This document shows, piece after piece, positions 47,065-56,386 of a DNA stretch of 64,000 nucleotides (position 1 is the stretch's first letter; each line of letters begins with the position of its first letter). The notes below the pieces were generated by a model. The model saw only the letters and a program-made list of their open reading frames with translations, was not told the DNA's origin and made no database searches. A program made the translations under genes and the position numbers. Source of the DNA: Pedobacter cryoconitis (GTDB lineage Bacteria; Bacteroidota; Bacteroidia; Sphingobacteriales; Sphingobacteriaceae); assembly GCF_014207135.1 (NCBI RefSeq), contig NZ_JACHCC010000001.1:310001-374000 (forward strand). The letters run 5' to 3'.

Positions 47065-48309
47065 ATGGACAAAATTATTGCTAAAAAAAGGTTCAGTACA
47101 AAAAAGATTTTAATGCTTACCGGTGGCTTGATGCTGGTTGTACTGGTTGCCTATGGATATAAATTATCACTAAGTAAAGTATATAAAGCTGACGCAGATA
47201 AATTAACGATCAGTAAGGTTCAGTATGGAGACTTTGAAGATGTCGTTTTATTGAACGCTAGTGTGGTACCATTGACCTCAGTGATTGTAAGTTCATCAGA
47301 AGGAGGAACGGTTGCTGAGATCTTTACAGAAAATGGTGCTTCGGTAACTAAGGGTACACCACTGCTGAGAATTGCCAATCCGAATGCTTTATCAAATTAT
47401 ACATCGAGCGAAACGAGTATTATAGAACAGATTAATCAATTGCGTAAAGTTCGTCTGGACCTGGAACAAAATCAAAGGGTGATGGCGCAGGACATGATGG
47501 TGATTGAGAATACGCTTCGTACGGCAGGCCGTAAATATAAAATTGACAGCGCTTTGTATGTGAAGAAAGTGATTACCAGAGAAGAATTTAATGCCTCAAG
47601 TCAGGATTATGAATATAATAAGGGCAGAAAAGATATACTTAAACAGGCGGTGAAACAGGAAAATCAAAGCAGGAAAATGCAATTGCAGCAGATTGATGTT
47701 TCAGTAACCAGGATGAATGAGAGTCTGGAAACTATCCGGAAAAATATTGAAAATATGACGATTAAGGCACCAGTTTCGGGTAGGTTATCTTCTTATGATC
47801 CCGTGATTGGTAAATCTTATACAGCCAATGAGATGTTGGGCAAGATCGATGTGCTGCAAGGTTATAAATTGCAGGCCGGAGTAGATGAATATTATATCAA
47901 CCGGGTTAAGGAAGGTCAGTCAGCAACTTGCGAGTTTAATGGGAAAACCTATCGTTTAAGTGTCAGAAAGGTAATTCCTGAGGTCACCGCTGGTCAGTTC
48001 CAGGTAGAACTTGTTTTTGAAGGAAAATCGCCTGATGAGTTGAGAAGAGGCTTATCTTTACAAGTAAAGCTGACTCTTTCGGATAATAGCAAATCGTTGC
48101 TACTGGCACAGGGACAGTTTTTCCAAAGTACAGGAGGCTCATGGGTATTCGTACTGAAAGATGGAAAAGCACACAAAAGAAATGTGAAAATAGGTCGTAA
48201 AAACTATTTGTATTACGAAGTTATGGAAGGGTTGCAGAAAAATGAAGAAGTGATTACTTCGTCTTATGACCAGTTCAACCAGTACGATATTGTAGAGGTA
48301 AGTAAATAA
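47065..48309 (+). CDS. Periplasmic adaptor of an ABC efflux pump (HlyD/MacA-like)
   Basis: 414 residues: an N-terminal membrane anchor (about 13-32), a lipoyl/biotinyl-like half (SSEGGTVAEIFTENGASVTKGTP), a long alpha-helical hairpin (about 105-225), then the second lipoyl half (APVSGRLSSYDPVIGKS) and a membrane-proximal beta domain. Such adaptors join an inner-membrane transporter to a TolC-type outer-membrane channel; no tolC gene is seen here. It is the first gene of the sigma-54-controlled operon, followed after 34 bases by its ATPase gene. Confidence 0.9.
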   Translation: MDKIIAKKRFSTKKILMLTGGLMLVVLVAYGYKLSLSKVYKADADKLTISKVQYGDFEDVVLLNASVVPLTSVIVSSSEGGTVAEIFTENGASVTKGTPLLRIANPNALSNYTSSETSIIEQINQLRKVRLDLEQNQRVMAQDMMVIENTLRTAGRKYKIDSALYVKKVITREEFNASSQDYEYNKGRKDILKQAVKQENQSRKMQLQQIDVSVTRMNESLETIRKNIENMTIKAPVSGRLSSYDPVIGKSYTANEMLGKIDVLQGYKLQAGVDEYYINRVKEGQSATCEFNGKTYRLSVRKVIPEVTAGQFQVELVFEGKSPDELRRGLSLQVKLTLSDNSKSLLLAQGQFFQSTGGSWVFVLKDGKAHKRNVKIGRKNYLYYEVMEGLQKNEEVITSSYDQFNQYDIVEVSK

Positions 48310-48343
48310 GAAAAAAACAGATAAGCATATAAATCATCAGATC

Positions 48344-49042
48344 ATGATAAAAATTGAGAACCTGGAAAAAGTATATAAAACTGAAGAGGTAGAAACTACT
48401 GCTTTAAACGGGATTAACCTGCATGTCAGAGCCGGAGAGTTTGTCTCCATTATGGGGCCTTCGGGTTGTGGTAAATCGACATTATTGAATGTAATGGGGT
48501 TGTTGGATAAACCGGAAAGTGGCAGTTACAAATTTCTGGAAACTGAGCTGCTGACGATGAACGATAAGGAACGTTCAAACTTCCGCAAAAGAAATATGGG
48601 TTTTGTATTCCAGAACTTCAACCTGATAGATGAGCTGACTGTATTTGAAAATATAGAATTGCCGCTGATTTATAATAAGGTGGCTGCCCCGGAGCGTAAA
48701 CGCCTGGTCAATGAGATGATTGAAAGAATGAATATTGTTAACAGGAGCGGGCATTTTCCACAGCAGTTATCTGGTGGACAGCAGCAGCGTGTAGCTGTTG
48801 CCCGGGCACTGGTTACCAAACCGAAGCTGGTGCTGGCCGATGAGCCTACAGGTAACCTGGACAGCTCTCATGGTAATGAGGTTATGGAGCTGCTTTGTGA
48901 GTTGAATGAACAGGGAACTACGATCGTGATGGTTACCCACTCTTCGCATGATGCTAGTTTTTCAAACCGGATTATCAACCTGAAAGACGGGCATGTGATT
49001 TCTGAAAAAGTGAATAAAGCACGTACAGAAGAACTGATTTAA
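48344..49042 (+). CDS. ABC transporter ATPase (MacB/LolD type), first copy
   Basis: 232 residues: Walker [10 protein letters not shown] (38-46), Q-loop FVFQNFNL, signature LSGGQQQ (142-148), Walker B LVLADEP (162-168), normal D-loop GNLDS (171-175) and H-loop VTHSS. It powers the FtsX-type permeases encoded downstream, which extract substrates from the inner membrane or periplasm rather than transporting them through a channel. A 138-base gap with a small hairpin separates it from the first permease. Confidence 0.93.
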   Translation: MIKIENLEKVYKTEEVETTALNGINLHVRAGEFVSIMGPSGCGKSTLLNVMGLLDKPESGSYKFLETELLTMNDKERSNFRKRNMGFVFQNFNLIDELTVFENIELPLIYNKVAAPERKRLVNEMIERMNIVNRSGHFPQQLSGGQQQRVAVARALVTKPKLVLADEPTGNLDSSHGNEVMELLCELNEQGTTIVMVTHSSHDASFSNRIINLKDGHVISEKVNKARTEELI

Positions 49043-49180
49043 AGAGAAGGTTAATAGTGATTACCGCGTGCATCGATTTCACAGGTCTGGCCACCTGCGT
49101 TTGAAACAGGTCATTCTGAGAGTTGGTGTGCGCATGGTAATTCTCATCAAATATGAATAAACAATTTAGAAGAACTTGAA
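49043..49180. other. Intercistronic gap with small hairpin
   Basis: 138 bases inside the efflux operon. CAGGT (49082-49086) and ACCTG (49093-49097) form a short hairpin, and ATTACC near the left end is complementary to GGTAAT near the right end, enclosing it. It could tune expression of the ATPase relative to the permease. No gene was seen. Confidence 0.35.
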
Positions 49181-51583
49181 ATGTTTAAACTCAATCTCAA
49201 AATCGCGTTAAGAAACCTTTGGAAGAACAAGGGATACACTTTTATTAATATTGCAGGTTTATCCATTGGAATGGCTTGCTGTATCCTCATTTTTATCTTT
49301 ATCAATTACCAGTTGAGCTATGATCAGCAGTTTGCGAATAAAGACAGGATATACAGAGTAGTTTCTTACTGGAAATATGTGGATGGTGAGGAATTCCAGA
49401 GCGGGGTTCCCAGACCACTGGCACCAGCTATGCGTAATGATTTCGGGATGCTGGAAGAGGTAGCAGCTATACAGCGCAGCGGAGGGATTTTTAAAGTAAA
49501 AGACGCAGCCGGTCTGGTCAGACTGAAAACTGCAGAAGAAGCTTATTACATAGAACCTCAGTTTTTTAAAATATTTGATTACCCCTGGTTACAGGGAGAT
49601 CCGCAGAAGGCATTGGCCGAACCCAATACTGTTGCGCTTTCGAGAGAAATGGCCACCAAATTTTTTGGTAACTGGCAGACAGCTGTAGGAAAGACACTGG
49701 AATTTAAAAACAAAGATGTACTTAAGGTTACTGGCGTATTTGAGGATGTTCCTGAAAATAGTAGTAACCCGATAAAAATTGCGATTGCTTATGCGGGTTA
49801 TGAACATAGCAAAATGAAAAGCTGGCGGTCAGTTTCTTCTGGTTCACAGTGTTATATCTTATTGACAAAGGGTTCGGATATTGCAGATCTGGAAGGACCT
49901 AAAAAGGCCTTTATGAATAAGTATTATACAGATAAGGGAATCGGTAAGGAAGATCACTTTTTCCAACCCCTGGCAGAGGTTCATCAGGATGCACGTTATA
50001 GTAATTTCGCGCATAAAACTACTGGAAAAGGTGAACTGGCTGGTTTATTGGTGATCGGTGTATTCTTACTGATTACTGCCTGTATCAATTTTATTAACCT
50101 GGCCACTGCCCAGGCAGTAAGCCGTTCCAAAGAAATTGGCGTTCGTAAGGTGATGGGCAGCAGGCGTAAACAGCTGATGGCCCAGTTTCTGACCGAAACG
50201 CTTACCATTACTTTTTTTGCTTTGCTGGTGGCCTGTATATTAACGGAGGCTGCATTGCCAGGTATGGCTAATTTGTTTAAAGAAAAGATCTCTTTTGGTT
50301 TGTTCAGTCAACCGGTGATTCCTGTTTTTATGATCGGCATGGTGCTGTTTGTTGGCTTTGTGGCTGGTTTTTATCCGGCAATGATTATGTCAGGATTTGA
50401 TCCGATACTGGCTATTAAAAATAAAGTGAGTATTGGGAACGGTGGCGGTGGTGTTTTGCGGAAGGTACTGGTTGTCGTACAATTTGCAATTACGGTAATT
50501 CTGATCACCGGGACGCTTGTCATCCTGAAGCAAATGAAATATATGAGGGAAAAACCATTAGGTTTTAATCCTTCTGCTATAGCCATGGTAGACGTTCCAA
50601 GTGATAGTTTGAGTATCCTGAAATACAATCTTTTAAAATCCAGGGTTTTAAAAGAATCAGGTGTGCGGTCTGTTAGTCTGTGCAGTACGGGACCTTCTTC
50701 GGGAGATTCCAATTTTGGAAACTTTACTTATAATCATAGTGCTAAAGACGCGGATTTTGAGGCGAGCATCAAGACTTCGGATGAAAATTATCTGCAGACC
50801 TTTGGACTGAAACTGATCGCAGGAAAGACATTTACTAAAAATGACAACTTAAAGGAAATCATTGTGAATGAAACTTTACTGAAAAAACTCAGTGTAAGCT
50901 CACCAGAAGTGGCGATTGGTAAAATAATCCAAATGGGGGGTGATCCGGTGGGAGCGTCAATTGTGGGGGTCGTAAAAGACTTTAACAACACGAATCTGAG
51001 AGAACCAATAGCACCTATTCTGATCGAAAAATCTACAGGTCCATCTACTACAACTCTTGCAGTGAAAATGGATACCAGAGATATTCCGGGGGTAATGAAA
51101 AACATAGAAGCGATCTGGAATTCTGTGTATCCCGAACATGTCTATGATTCTACTTTTATGCAGGATGACATCAATAAGTATTATGAAAGTGAACGTGTGA
51201 TGGGGACTTTATTTAAAGTATTTGCCGGGGTGATTATTTTTATTGCTTTTATAGGGTTGTTTGGCCTGATTTCTTTTGTAGCTACACAAAGAACTAAAGA
51301 AATGGCTATTCGTAAGGTATTGGGGGCAACGACGCTCGAACTGGTTAATATGCTGAATTCGTCCTTTATGATCATGGTGTTGCTGGCCAATCTGGTGGCG
51401 TGGCCGGTGGCTTATATATTTATTGATCACTGGTTATCGAGGTATGCTTACCGGATAGAGTTAAGTGTATGGCCTTTTATTACAGCAATGTCTATTTCTA
51501 TGGGAATTACCCTGATGACAGTAAGTTTCCGCTCTTTCAAGGCAGCGAAAACCAATGCAGTGGATGCCTTGAAATACGAATAA
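49181..51583 (+). CDS. FtsX-type ABC transporter permease, first copy
   Basis: 800 residues of the large Bacteroidota MacB-like permease class with two FtsX domains. Membrane segment near 20-42, a large periplasmic MacB_PCD-like domain (about 45-280), a first FtsX unit with membrane segments near 285-430 including RSKEIGVRKVMGSRRKQL, a second periplasmic domain, and a C-terminal FtsX unit (about 675-790, RTKEMAIRKVLGATTLEL). It works with the ATPases of the same operon. It is a close paralogue of the next gene, with near-identical openings (MFKLN.KIALRNLWK). Confidence 0.92.
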   Translation: MFKLNLKIALRNLWKNKGYTFINIAGLSIGMACCILIFIFINYQLSYDQQFANKDRIYRVVSYWKYVDGEEFQSGVPRPLAPAMRNDFGMLEEVAAIQRSGGIFKVKDAAGLVRLKTAEEAYYIEPQFFKIFDYPWLQGDPQKALAEPNTVALSREMATKFFGNWQTAVGKTLEFKNKDVLKVTGVFEDVPENSSNPIKIAIAYAGYEHSKMKSWRSVSSGSQCYILLTKGSDIADLEGPKKAFMNKYYTDKGIGKEDHFFQPLAEVHQDARYSNFAHKTTGKGELAGLLVIGVFLLITACINFINLATAQAVSRSKEIGVRKVMGSRRKQLMAQFLTETLTITFFALLVACILTEAALPGMANLFKEKISFGLFSQPVIPVFMIGMVLFVGFVAGFYPAMIMSGFDPILAIKNKVSIGNGGGGVLRKVLVVVQFAITVILITGTLVILKQMKYMREKPLGFNPSAIAMVDVPSDSLSILKYNLLKSRVLKESGVRSVSLCSTGPSSGDSNFGNFTYNHSAKDADFEASIKTSDENYLQTFGLKLIAGKTFTKNDNLKEIIVNETLLKKLSVSSPEVAIGKIIQMGGDPVGASIVGVVKDFNNTNLREPIAPILIEKSTGPSTTTLAVKMDTRDIPGVMKNIEAIWNSVYPEHVYDSTFMQDDINKYYESERVMGTLFKVFAGVIIFIAFIGLFGLISFVATQRTKEMAIRKVLGATTLELVNMLNSSFMIMVLLANLVAWPVAYIFIDHWLSRYAYRIELSVWPFITAMSISMGITLMTVSFRSFKAAKTNAVDALKYE

Positions 51584-51602
51584 ACAATTTAAGCCCAAAG
51601 AT

Positions 51603-53996
51603 ATGTTTAAGCTTAACTTCAAAATCGCCTTACGTAACCTGTGGAAGTATAAAACTTATACTTTCATCAATATTGCAGGATTAGCCATTGGAATGGCCAG
51701 CTGTATTCTGATATTTATTTTTATCAGGTACGAGCTAAGTTTTGACGATCAGTTCGTGAAGAAGGACCGTATCTACCGGGTGGTAAGTAACTGGACAGAG
51801 ATTTCTGGTACTGATGCTTCACAAGGGGTGCCGGTTCCGCTGGCGAAAGCGATGCGCAATGATTTTCCACAGCTGGAAAAGGTAGCGGCTATACAAAGTG
51901 CACATGGCATTATCAGTACCACTAAACATGCTGGAAGGCCAATGATTAAAGAGGCAATCGGAGTGTTTTATGCAGAACCTGATTTCTTCGGCATTTTCAA
52001 TTACACCTGGTTGGCTGGTAATCCGGATCAGGTTTTAAATGAACCGAATACAGTTGTACTTTGTGAAGAAAAAGCTACGCAGTATTTTGGTGACTGGCGT
52101 AAAGCGGTGGGGCAAACCCTGCGTTTTCAGCATGAAACTGAACTGAGGGTGACCGGAGTTTTCAAAGATCAGGGAGAAAATAACAGCCTTAATCTGCCAA
52201 TGGTAATTAGTTATGCCAATTACCCAGGCAGGAAAGAGGATAGCTGGTCGCATGTAGCTTCAAGCTCTGAATGTTATGTGCTTTTAAAGGATGGTCTTCA
52301 CATAGATGAGCTGCAAGGAGTACTAGCTGCATTTAATACTAAATACCATGCTAAAAATACGCTGACTATCAGGGAGTATAATACTTTTCAGCCATTAAAG
52401 GAGATACATTATGATTCGCGTTACGGGAATTTCGCGGGAAAGACAATGGAGAGGAAACAGATCTATGGGCTGTCTGTTATCGGAATTTTCCTGTTGCTTA
52501 CCGCTTGTATTAATTTCATTAACCTGGCTACTGCACAGGCTGTAAACCGCTCTAAGGAGGTTGGGATAAGAAAGGTAATGGGCAGTGGACGTAAACAGCT
52601 GGTACTACAGTTTCTGGGAGAAACACTGACGATCAGTACGGCTGCCTTATTGATTGCCTGTGTATTGACCGAAATGGCGCTGCCTTATATGCAGAACCTG
52701 TTCAGTGAAAATATTTCATTTAGTATGCTGGAACATCCGGTCATATTTGTCTTTTTAGTAGGCCTGGTATTTTTAGTAAGTGCACTGGCAGGATTTTATC
52801 CGGCTTTGATTATGTCTGGTTTTAGTCCGGCTTTAGCGATTAAAAATAAAGTGAGTTCGGCAGCTGGTGGTGGAATGGGTTTAAGAAGAATACTGGTAGT
52901 TTTCCAGTTTACAATAACAGTTGTACTGATTATTTGTACCCTGATGATTTTAAAGCAGATGAATTATATCAGGCAAAAACCACTGGGTTTTAATCCTAAT
53001 GCGGTTGCACTGGTGAATATCCCTGCTGATAGTTTAAACAGGCTTAAACAACATAATTTCAAGGACAGATTATTAACTATCCCAGGAGTAAAGGAGGTTA
53101 GTTTCTGTGATACTCCACCCTCATCAGGTATGGTAGCTGAAAACAGATTCTCAGTTAACGGAATTCCGGTAAAGGATTTTCAGGTAAGGGTGATGCATGG
53201 AGACCGTTCTTATTTTGAAACTTTTGGTTTGAAAATGATCGCGGGCCAGATTCTGCCGAAAAGTGATACGGCTAACGCCTGGGTAGTGAATCAGACTTTT
53301 TTAAAGAAAATGAATATAGCCAGTCCCGAACTGGCACTGGGTAAGTTATTGAAGGTGGGTGATCAGAATTTCAGAATTGTAGGGGTGATGAAAGATTTTA
53401 ATGATAAATCACTACATGAGGAGATTTCTCCGCTCGCTATTTCATCGGGTCAGGTGGAATATTATAATGTGGCTGTTAAAATGGATCAGGCAAAGATGGT
53501 CGAATCTATGAAAGCAGTTGAACATCTATGGAACAGTACTTTTCCTGATGAGGTTTATGATGCCATGTTTGTGAATGATGACCTGAACCATTATTATCAG
53601 ACCGAAATTGTCATGGAAACTTTGTTTAAGAACTTTTCCATGATCATTATCTTTATTTCCTTTATTGGTTTGTTTGGGCTGATTTCTTTTGTAGCCTCAC
53701 AGCGTACCCGTGAGGTGGCTATCCGAAAAGTGCTTGGTGCAACAAACCTTGAACTGGTCAGATTGCTGAACGGCTCATTTTTACTGATGGTTTTTCTGGC
53801 TAATCTTTTGGCCTGGCCCATTGCTTACTTATTTATAAACAGATGGCTGGCGGGTTATGCCTACCGGATCAATGTAAGTATCTGGCCTTTTGCAATTGCA
53901 ATGGTAGTTTCTATGGGAATAACATTGATTACGGTGAGTTTCCGCTCCTTCAAGGCCGCAAAGACAAATCCGATTGACGCACTGAAATATGAATAA
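51603..53996 (+). CDS. FtsX-type ABC transporter permease, second copy
   Basis: 797 residues, same architecture as the preceding permease and very similar along its whole length: N-terminal membrane helix, MacB_PCD-like periplasmic domain, FtsX unit with RSKEVGIRKVMGSGRKQL, second periplasmic domain, and C-terminal FtsX unit with RTREVAIRKVLGATNLEL. It starts 19 bases after its paralogue. The two could form a heterodimer, or each could pair with one of the two ATPases in the operon. The periplasmic domains differ most, suggesting divergence in substrate or partner. Confidence 0.92.
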   Translation: MFKLNFKIALRNLWKYKTYTFINIAGLAIGMASCILIFIFIRYELSFDDQFVKKDRIYRVVSNWTEISGTDASQGVPVPLAKAMRNDFPQLEKVAAIQSAHGIISTTKHAGRPMIKEAIGVFYAEPDFFGIFNYTWLAGNPDQVLNEPNTVVLCEEKATQYFGDWRKAVGQTLRFQHETELRVTGVFKDQGENNSLNLPMVISYANYPGRKEDSWSHVASSSECYVLLKDGLHIDELQGVLAAFNTKYHAKNTLTIREYNTFQPLKEIHYDSRYGNFAGKTMERKQIYGLSVIGIFLLLTACINFINLATAQAVNRSKEVGIRKVMGSGRKQLVLQFLGETLTISTAALLIACVLTEMALPYMQNLFSENISFSMLEHPVIFVFLVGLVFLVSALAGFYPALIMSGFSPALAIKNKVSSAAGGGMGLRRILVVFQFTITVVLIICTLMILKQMNYIRQKPLGFNPNAVALVNIPADSLNRLKQHNFKDRLLTIPGVKEVSFCDTPPSSGMVAENRFSVNGIPVKDFQVRVMHGDRSYFETFGLKMIAGQILPKSDTANAWVVNQTFLKKMNIASPELALGKLLKVGDQNFRIVGVMKDFNDKSLHEEISPLAISSGQVEYYNVAVKMDQAKMVESMKAVEHLWNSTFPDEVYDAMFVNDDLNHYYQTEIVMETLFKNFSMIIIFISFIGLFGLISFVASQRTREVAIRKVLGATNLELVRLLNGSFLLMVFLANLLAWPIAYLFINRWLAGYAYRINVSIWPFAIAMVVSMGITLITVSFRSFKAAKTNPIDALKYE

Positions 53997-54025
53997 ATTA
54001 TTTGACCTTTATAATCTAACATCAG

Positions 54026-54709
54026 ATGATACAATTACAGAATATTGAAAAATACTACGCTAACAAAGGGGTAAAGAGTTATATCCTGAGACATGTCAGC
54101 ACGACTATTCAGCAAGGGGAATTTGTCTCCATTATGGGCCCGTCGGGTGCCGGTAAATCTACTTTACTGAATATATTGGGAATGCTGGAAGAACCCACTT
54201 ATGGTACCTATGAATTTATGGGTGAAAATGTGGTGTCCTTAAATGAGCGTAAAAGGATAGAACTTTACAGGAACCATATTGGTTTTGTCTTCCAGGCTTA
54301 TCATCTGATTGATGAAATGACTGTGGCTGAAAATATAGAAGCTCCTTTGTTATATAAAAAGGTAGGTAGTGCAGAGCGCAAAAGTCGTGTGGCAGAAATG
54401 CTTGACCGGTTTAATATGGTCGCGAAAAGAGATCTGTTCCCTAACCAGCTTTCGGGCGGTCAGCAGCAATTGGTTGGTATTGCCAGGGCTTTAGCTGCAC
54501 AACCTTTAATTATACTGGCAGATGAGCCTACAGGTAACCTTCAATCAGCACAGGCCTTACAGATTATGGAACTCTTCAGGAAATTGAATGAAGAAGAAAA
54601 TATAACCATTATCCAGGTGACGCACTCGGAAATTAATGCAGGTTATGGAAACCGGATTCTGCATTTACTGGATGGGGTAATCAGTGAGGATCTTCAGGTG
54701 GTGGTTTAA
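54026..54709 (+). CDS. ABC transporter ATPase, second copy with altered D-loop
   Basis: 227 residues: Walker A GPSGAGKST (38-46), signature LSGGQQQ (142-148), Walker B LIILADEP (161-168) and H-loop VTHSE are present. The D-loop Asp of GNLDS is replaced by Gln (GNLQS, residue 173), unlike the first ATPase of the operon. In a heterodimer this would make one ATP site degenerate or regulatory. It lies 29 bases after the second permease and closes the pump genes. Confidence 0.9.
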   Translation: MIQLQNIEKYYANKGVKSYILRHVSTTIQQGEFVSIMGPSGAGKSTLLNILGMLEEPTYGTYEFMGENVVSLNERKRIELYRNHIGFVFQAYHLIDEMTVAENIEAPLLYKKVGSAERKSRVAEMLDRFNMVAKRDLFPNQLSGGQQQLVGIARALAAQPLIILADEPTGNLQSAQALQIMELFRKLNEEENITIIQVTHSEINAGYGNRILHLLDGVISEDLQVVV

Positions 54710-54726
54710 AAAAGTATATTTGCTGT

Positions 54727-55524
54727 ATGTTACGTGAGTTCACCGATCAGCTTAATACTAAGATTACAATTAATTATCCGCCAAAACGGATTATCTCTGT
54801 TGTACCCTCTCAAACAGAATTATTGTTTGAACTGGGTTTGAATGAAGAGGTGATTGGCCTGACTAAATTTTGTATCCATCCGGAGGCAGCTTTTAAAGCG
54901 AAGACCAAAATAGGAGGGACCAAAAAATTAAATATCGAACTGATCAGAAGTTTGAAGCCTGATCTGATCATTGGGAATAAGGAAGAAAATACCCGGGAAG
55001 ATATTGAATTGCTGCAAAAGGAGTTTCCGGTCTGGATGAGTGATATTTATACGCTGGAAGACGCGATGCAAACGATTAGCCAGATTGGAGAATTGGTAGA
55101 CCGGCAGCCAGAGGCGTCTTATCTGAACCATTTGATTAGGGCTGGTTTTACGGATTTGCAAACGCTGGCTTTGGAAAGGGGGATTAACAAGACTGTAGCT
55201 TACCTGATCTGGAAGGGGCCTTATATGCTTGCCGGAAGGGATACTTTTATCAATGATATACTGGTTAAAAACGGGCTGACTAATGTAACGCGCGAAAGCC
55301 GTTATCCTGAAACAGATCTGGAAGAACTGGCTGCGTTAAAACCCGGACTGGTCTTACTTTCTTCGGAGCCTTATCCTTTCAGGGAAAAACATATTGAAGA
55401 GCTTAAAATTGCGATACCGGCAGCTAAAGTGATGCTGGTTGATGGCGAAATGTTCTCGTGGTATGGCAGCAGGCTGGTAAAAGCAGTTCAGTATTTGTTT
55501 CAGCTACAAAATGAATTAAAATAA
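54727..55524 (+). CDS. BtuF-like helical-backbone metal/cobalamin-binding protein
   Basis: 265 residues of the periplasmic-binding-protein fold of the BtuF/FepB type: RIISVVPSQTELLFELGL, then KPDLIIGNKEEN, a long connecting helix (about 112-150) and LKPGLVLLSSEPYPF. No signal peptide is seen at the ATG used, so it may be cytoplasmic or exported by other means; many Bacteroidota homologues look the same. It lies 17 bases after the efflux ATPase but may be functionally separate. The ligand (cobalamin, heme, siderophore) cannot be judged by eye. Confidence 0.8.
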   Translation: MLREFTDQLNTKITINYPPKRIISVVPSQTELLFELGLNEEVIGLTKFCIHPEAAFKAKTKIGGTKKLNIELIRSLKPDLIIGNKEENTREDIELLQKEFPVWMSDIYTLEDAMQTISQIGELVDRQPEASYLNHLIRAGFTDLQTLALERGINKTVAYLIWKGPYMLAGRDTFINDILVKNGLTNVTRESRYPETDLEELAALKPGLVLLSSEPYPFREKHIEELKIAIPAAKVMLVDGEMFSWYGSRLVKAVQYLFQLQNELK

Positions 55525-55578
55525 ATTGGCTTATAATGAATGCTTTAGCCTAAATGAGGCAAAATAAATGCAAAAGGA

Positions 55579-55609
55579 TTTTGAGAATTAATAACAATAC
55601 CTATCTTTG
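55579..55609 (+). promoter_or_regulatory. Strong Bacteroidota promoter for tRNA-Leu
   Basis: TTTTG (55579-55583), an 18-base spacer and TATCTTTG (55602-55609), an exact match to TAnnTTTG, stand 22 bases before the mature tRNA 5' end. Confidence 0.65.
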
Positions 55610-55631
55610 CAGTCCTAAACAACTCCTAGAT

Positions 55632-55713
55632 GCGGATGTGGCGTAATTGGTAGCCGCACCAGACTTAGGATCTGGCGCTTCACGGCGTGGGGGTTCGAGT
55701 CCCTTCATCCGCA
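55632..55713 (+). tRNA. tRNA-Leu (anticodon TAG)
   Basis: The 7-bp acceptor stem GCGGATG / CATCCGC is perfect. The anticodon stem CCAGA/TCTGG encloses the loop CTTAGGA with anticodon TAG. A long class II variable arm (around CGCTTCACGGCG) and T-loop TTCGAGT are present. Discriminator base A; the 3' CCA is not encoded. It is an insertion target, as shown by the duplicated 3' end downstream. Confidence 0.95.
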
Positions 55714-55720
55714 CAAAAAA

Positions 55721-55750
55721 GGTGATAACTGAAAAGTTGTCACCTTTTTT
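55721..55750 (+). terminator. Terminator after tRNA-Leu
   Basis: GGTGATAACT and AGTTGTCACC pair with one T-G wobble around GAAA and run into a T tract. Confidence 0.85.
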
Positions 55751-55823
55751 ATTTTACCTGTTTTTTACTTGTATGTGGCCTGATATATTAGGCTATTTTT
55801 GTAGTTATATAAAACCATGCCTG

Positions 55824-56298
55824 ATGGAGGAATTGTTTAGAGAATATAACGAGATTTTATTTTCAGCCAACAGCTGCGCTGTAGAAGGCAATACTTTTAC
55901 AGTTGATGAAACACGTGAGTTAAGAGAACGGAGAATCAGTTTAAAATTGTAAAACCGGTCGCTCTATGAAGCTTATGAAATTCTTGACCATTTCAAAGCT
56001 TATGAATTTCTGTTTAACCAATCTGGAACAACCACTTACAGAAGAGCTGATCAAACAAACTCAAAAGATATTAACTGAAAACACAATCAAGTTTTCAAAG
56101 GGATACGAGCCAGGTGAATATACCGATACTCAAATGGCAGCCGGAGATACAGTTTTTGGTGATTATAAGGTTAACATCGCGCGTATAACTGTTTTTTTTG
56201 CAGAAACAGCTATAGGCAGAATGCAAAAGGAAATGGATCAGAAGAAAAATCTGACTCAGAACTTTAACATGAGTTTTAAACCCAGGAAAAAAGAGTAA
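55824..56298 (+). pseudogene. Broken Fic/DOC family gene
   Basis: The first reading frame from the ATG gives a typical Fic N-terminus (ILFSANSCAVEGNTFTVDET), then hits an in-frame TAA at 55950-55952. The same frame continues with SLYEAYEILDHFKAYEFLFN. After a shift to the +1 frame near 56010 it reads NLEQPLTEELIKQTQKIL and GYEPGEYTDTQMAAGDTVFG. The catalytic HPFxxGNGR block expected downstream is absent. So there is one nonsense codon, one frameshift and a 3' truncation. Intact relatives transfer AMP or similar groups to target proteins. It lies between the two att-like repeats. Confidence 0.75.
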
Positions 56299-56332
56299 AA
56301 CGAATTATATTGTAATCCATTGCGAGGGAGGG

Positions 56333-56354
56333 CGAGTCCCTCCATCCGTACAAA
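56333..56354 (+). repeat. Degenerate copy of the tRNA-Leu 3' end (attR-like)
   Basis: Matches tRNA positions 55696-55717 at 20 of 22 bases (differences at 56342 and 56349). It carries no anticodon arm, so it is not a tRNA gene. Confidence 0.7.
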
Positions 56355-56358
56355 CATT

Positions 56359-56386
56359 AAAAAGCAGTCTTAACGACTGCTTTTTT
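56359..56386 (+). terminator. Terminator after the att-like copy
   Basis: AAAAAGCAGTC (56359-56369) pairs with GACTGCTTTTT (56375-56385). It is plausibly the original terminator of the tRNA, displaced by the insertion. Confidence 0.85.

Larger units (their letters stand above)
55696..56354 (+). mobile_element. Remnant of an element integrated at tRNA-Leu (att-flanked scar)
   Basis: The tRNA 3' end CGAGTCCCTTCATCCGCACA (extending to 55717) recurs at 56333-56354 with 20 of 22 bases identical, offset 637 bases. The copy lacks the rest of the tRNA. Between the two lie a terminator and a broken Fic gene. This is the classic footprint of tyrosine-recombinase integration at a tRNA followed by large deletion: attL inside the tRNA and a decayed attR. 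No integrase remains. Confidence 0.6.

Noticed and set aside
55647-55823. Upstream extension of the Fic frame through the tRNA
   Set aside because: The frame is open only because tRNA-Leu and its terminator happen to lack stops; the protein starts at 55824.
56324-56354. A second tRNA gene
   Set aside because: Only the T-arm and acceptor 3' half resemble tRNA-Leu; no D-arm, anticodon arm or 5' acceptor strand exists upstream, so it is an att-like remnant.
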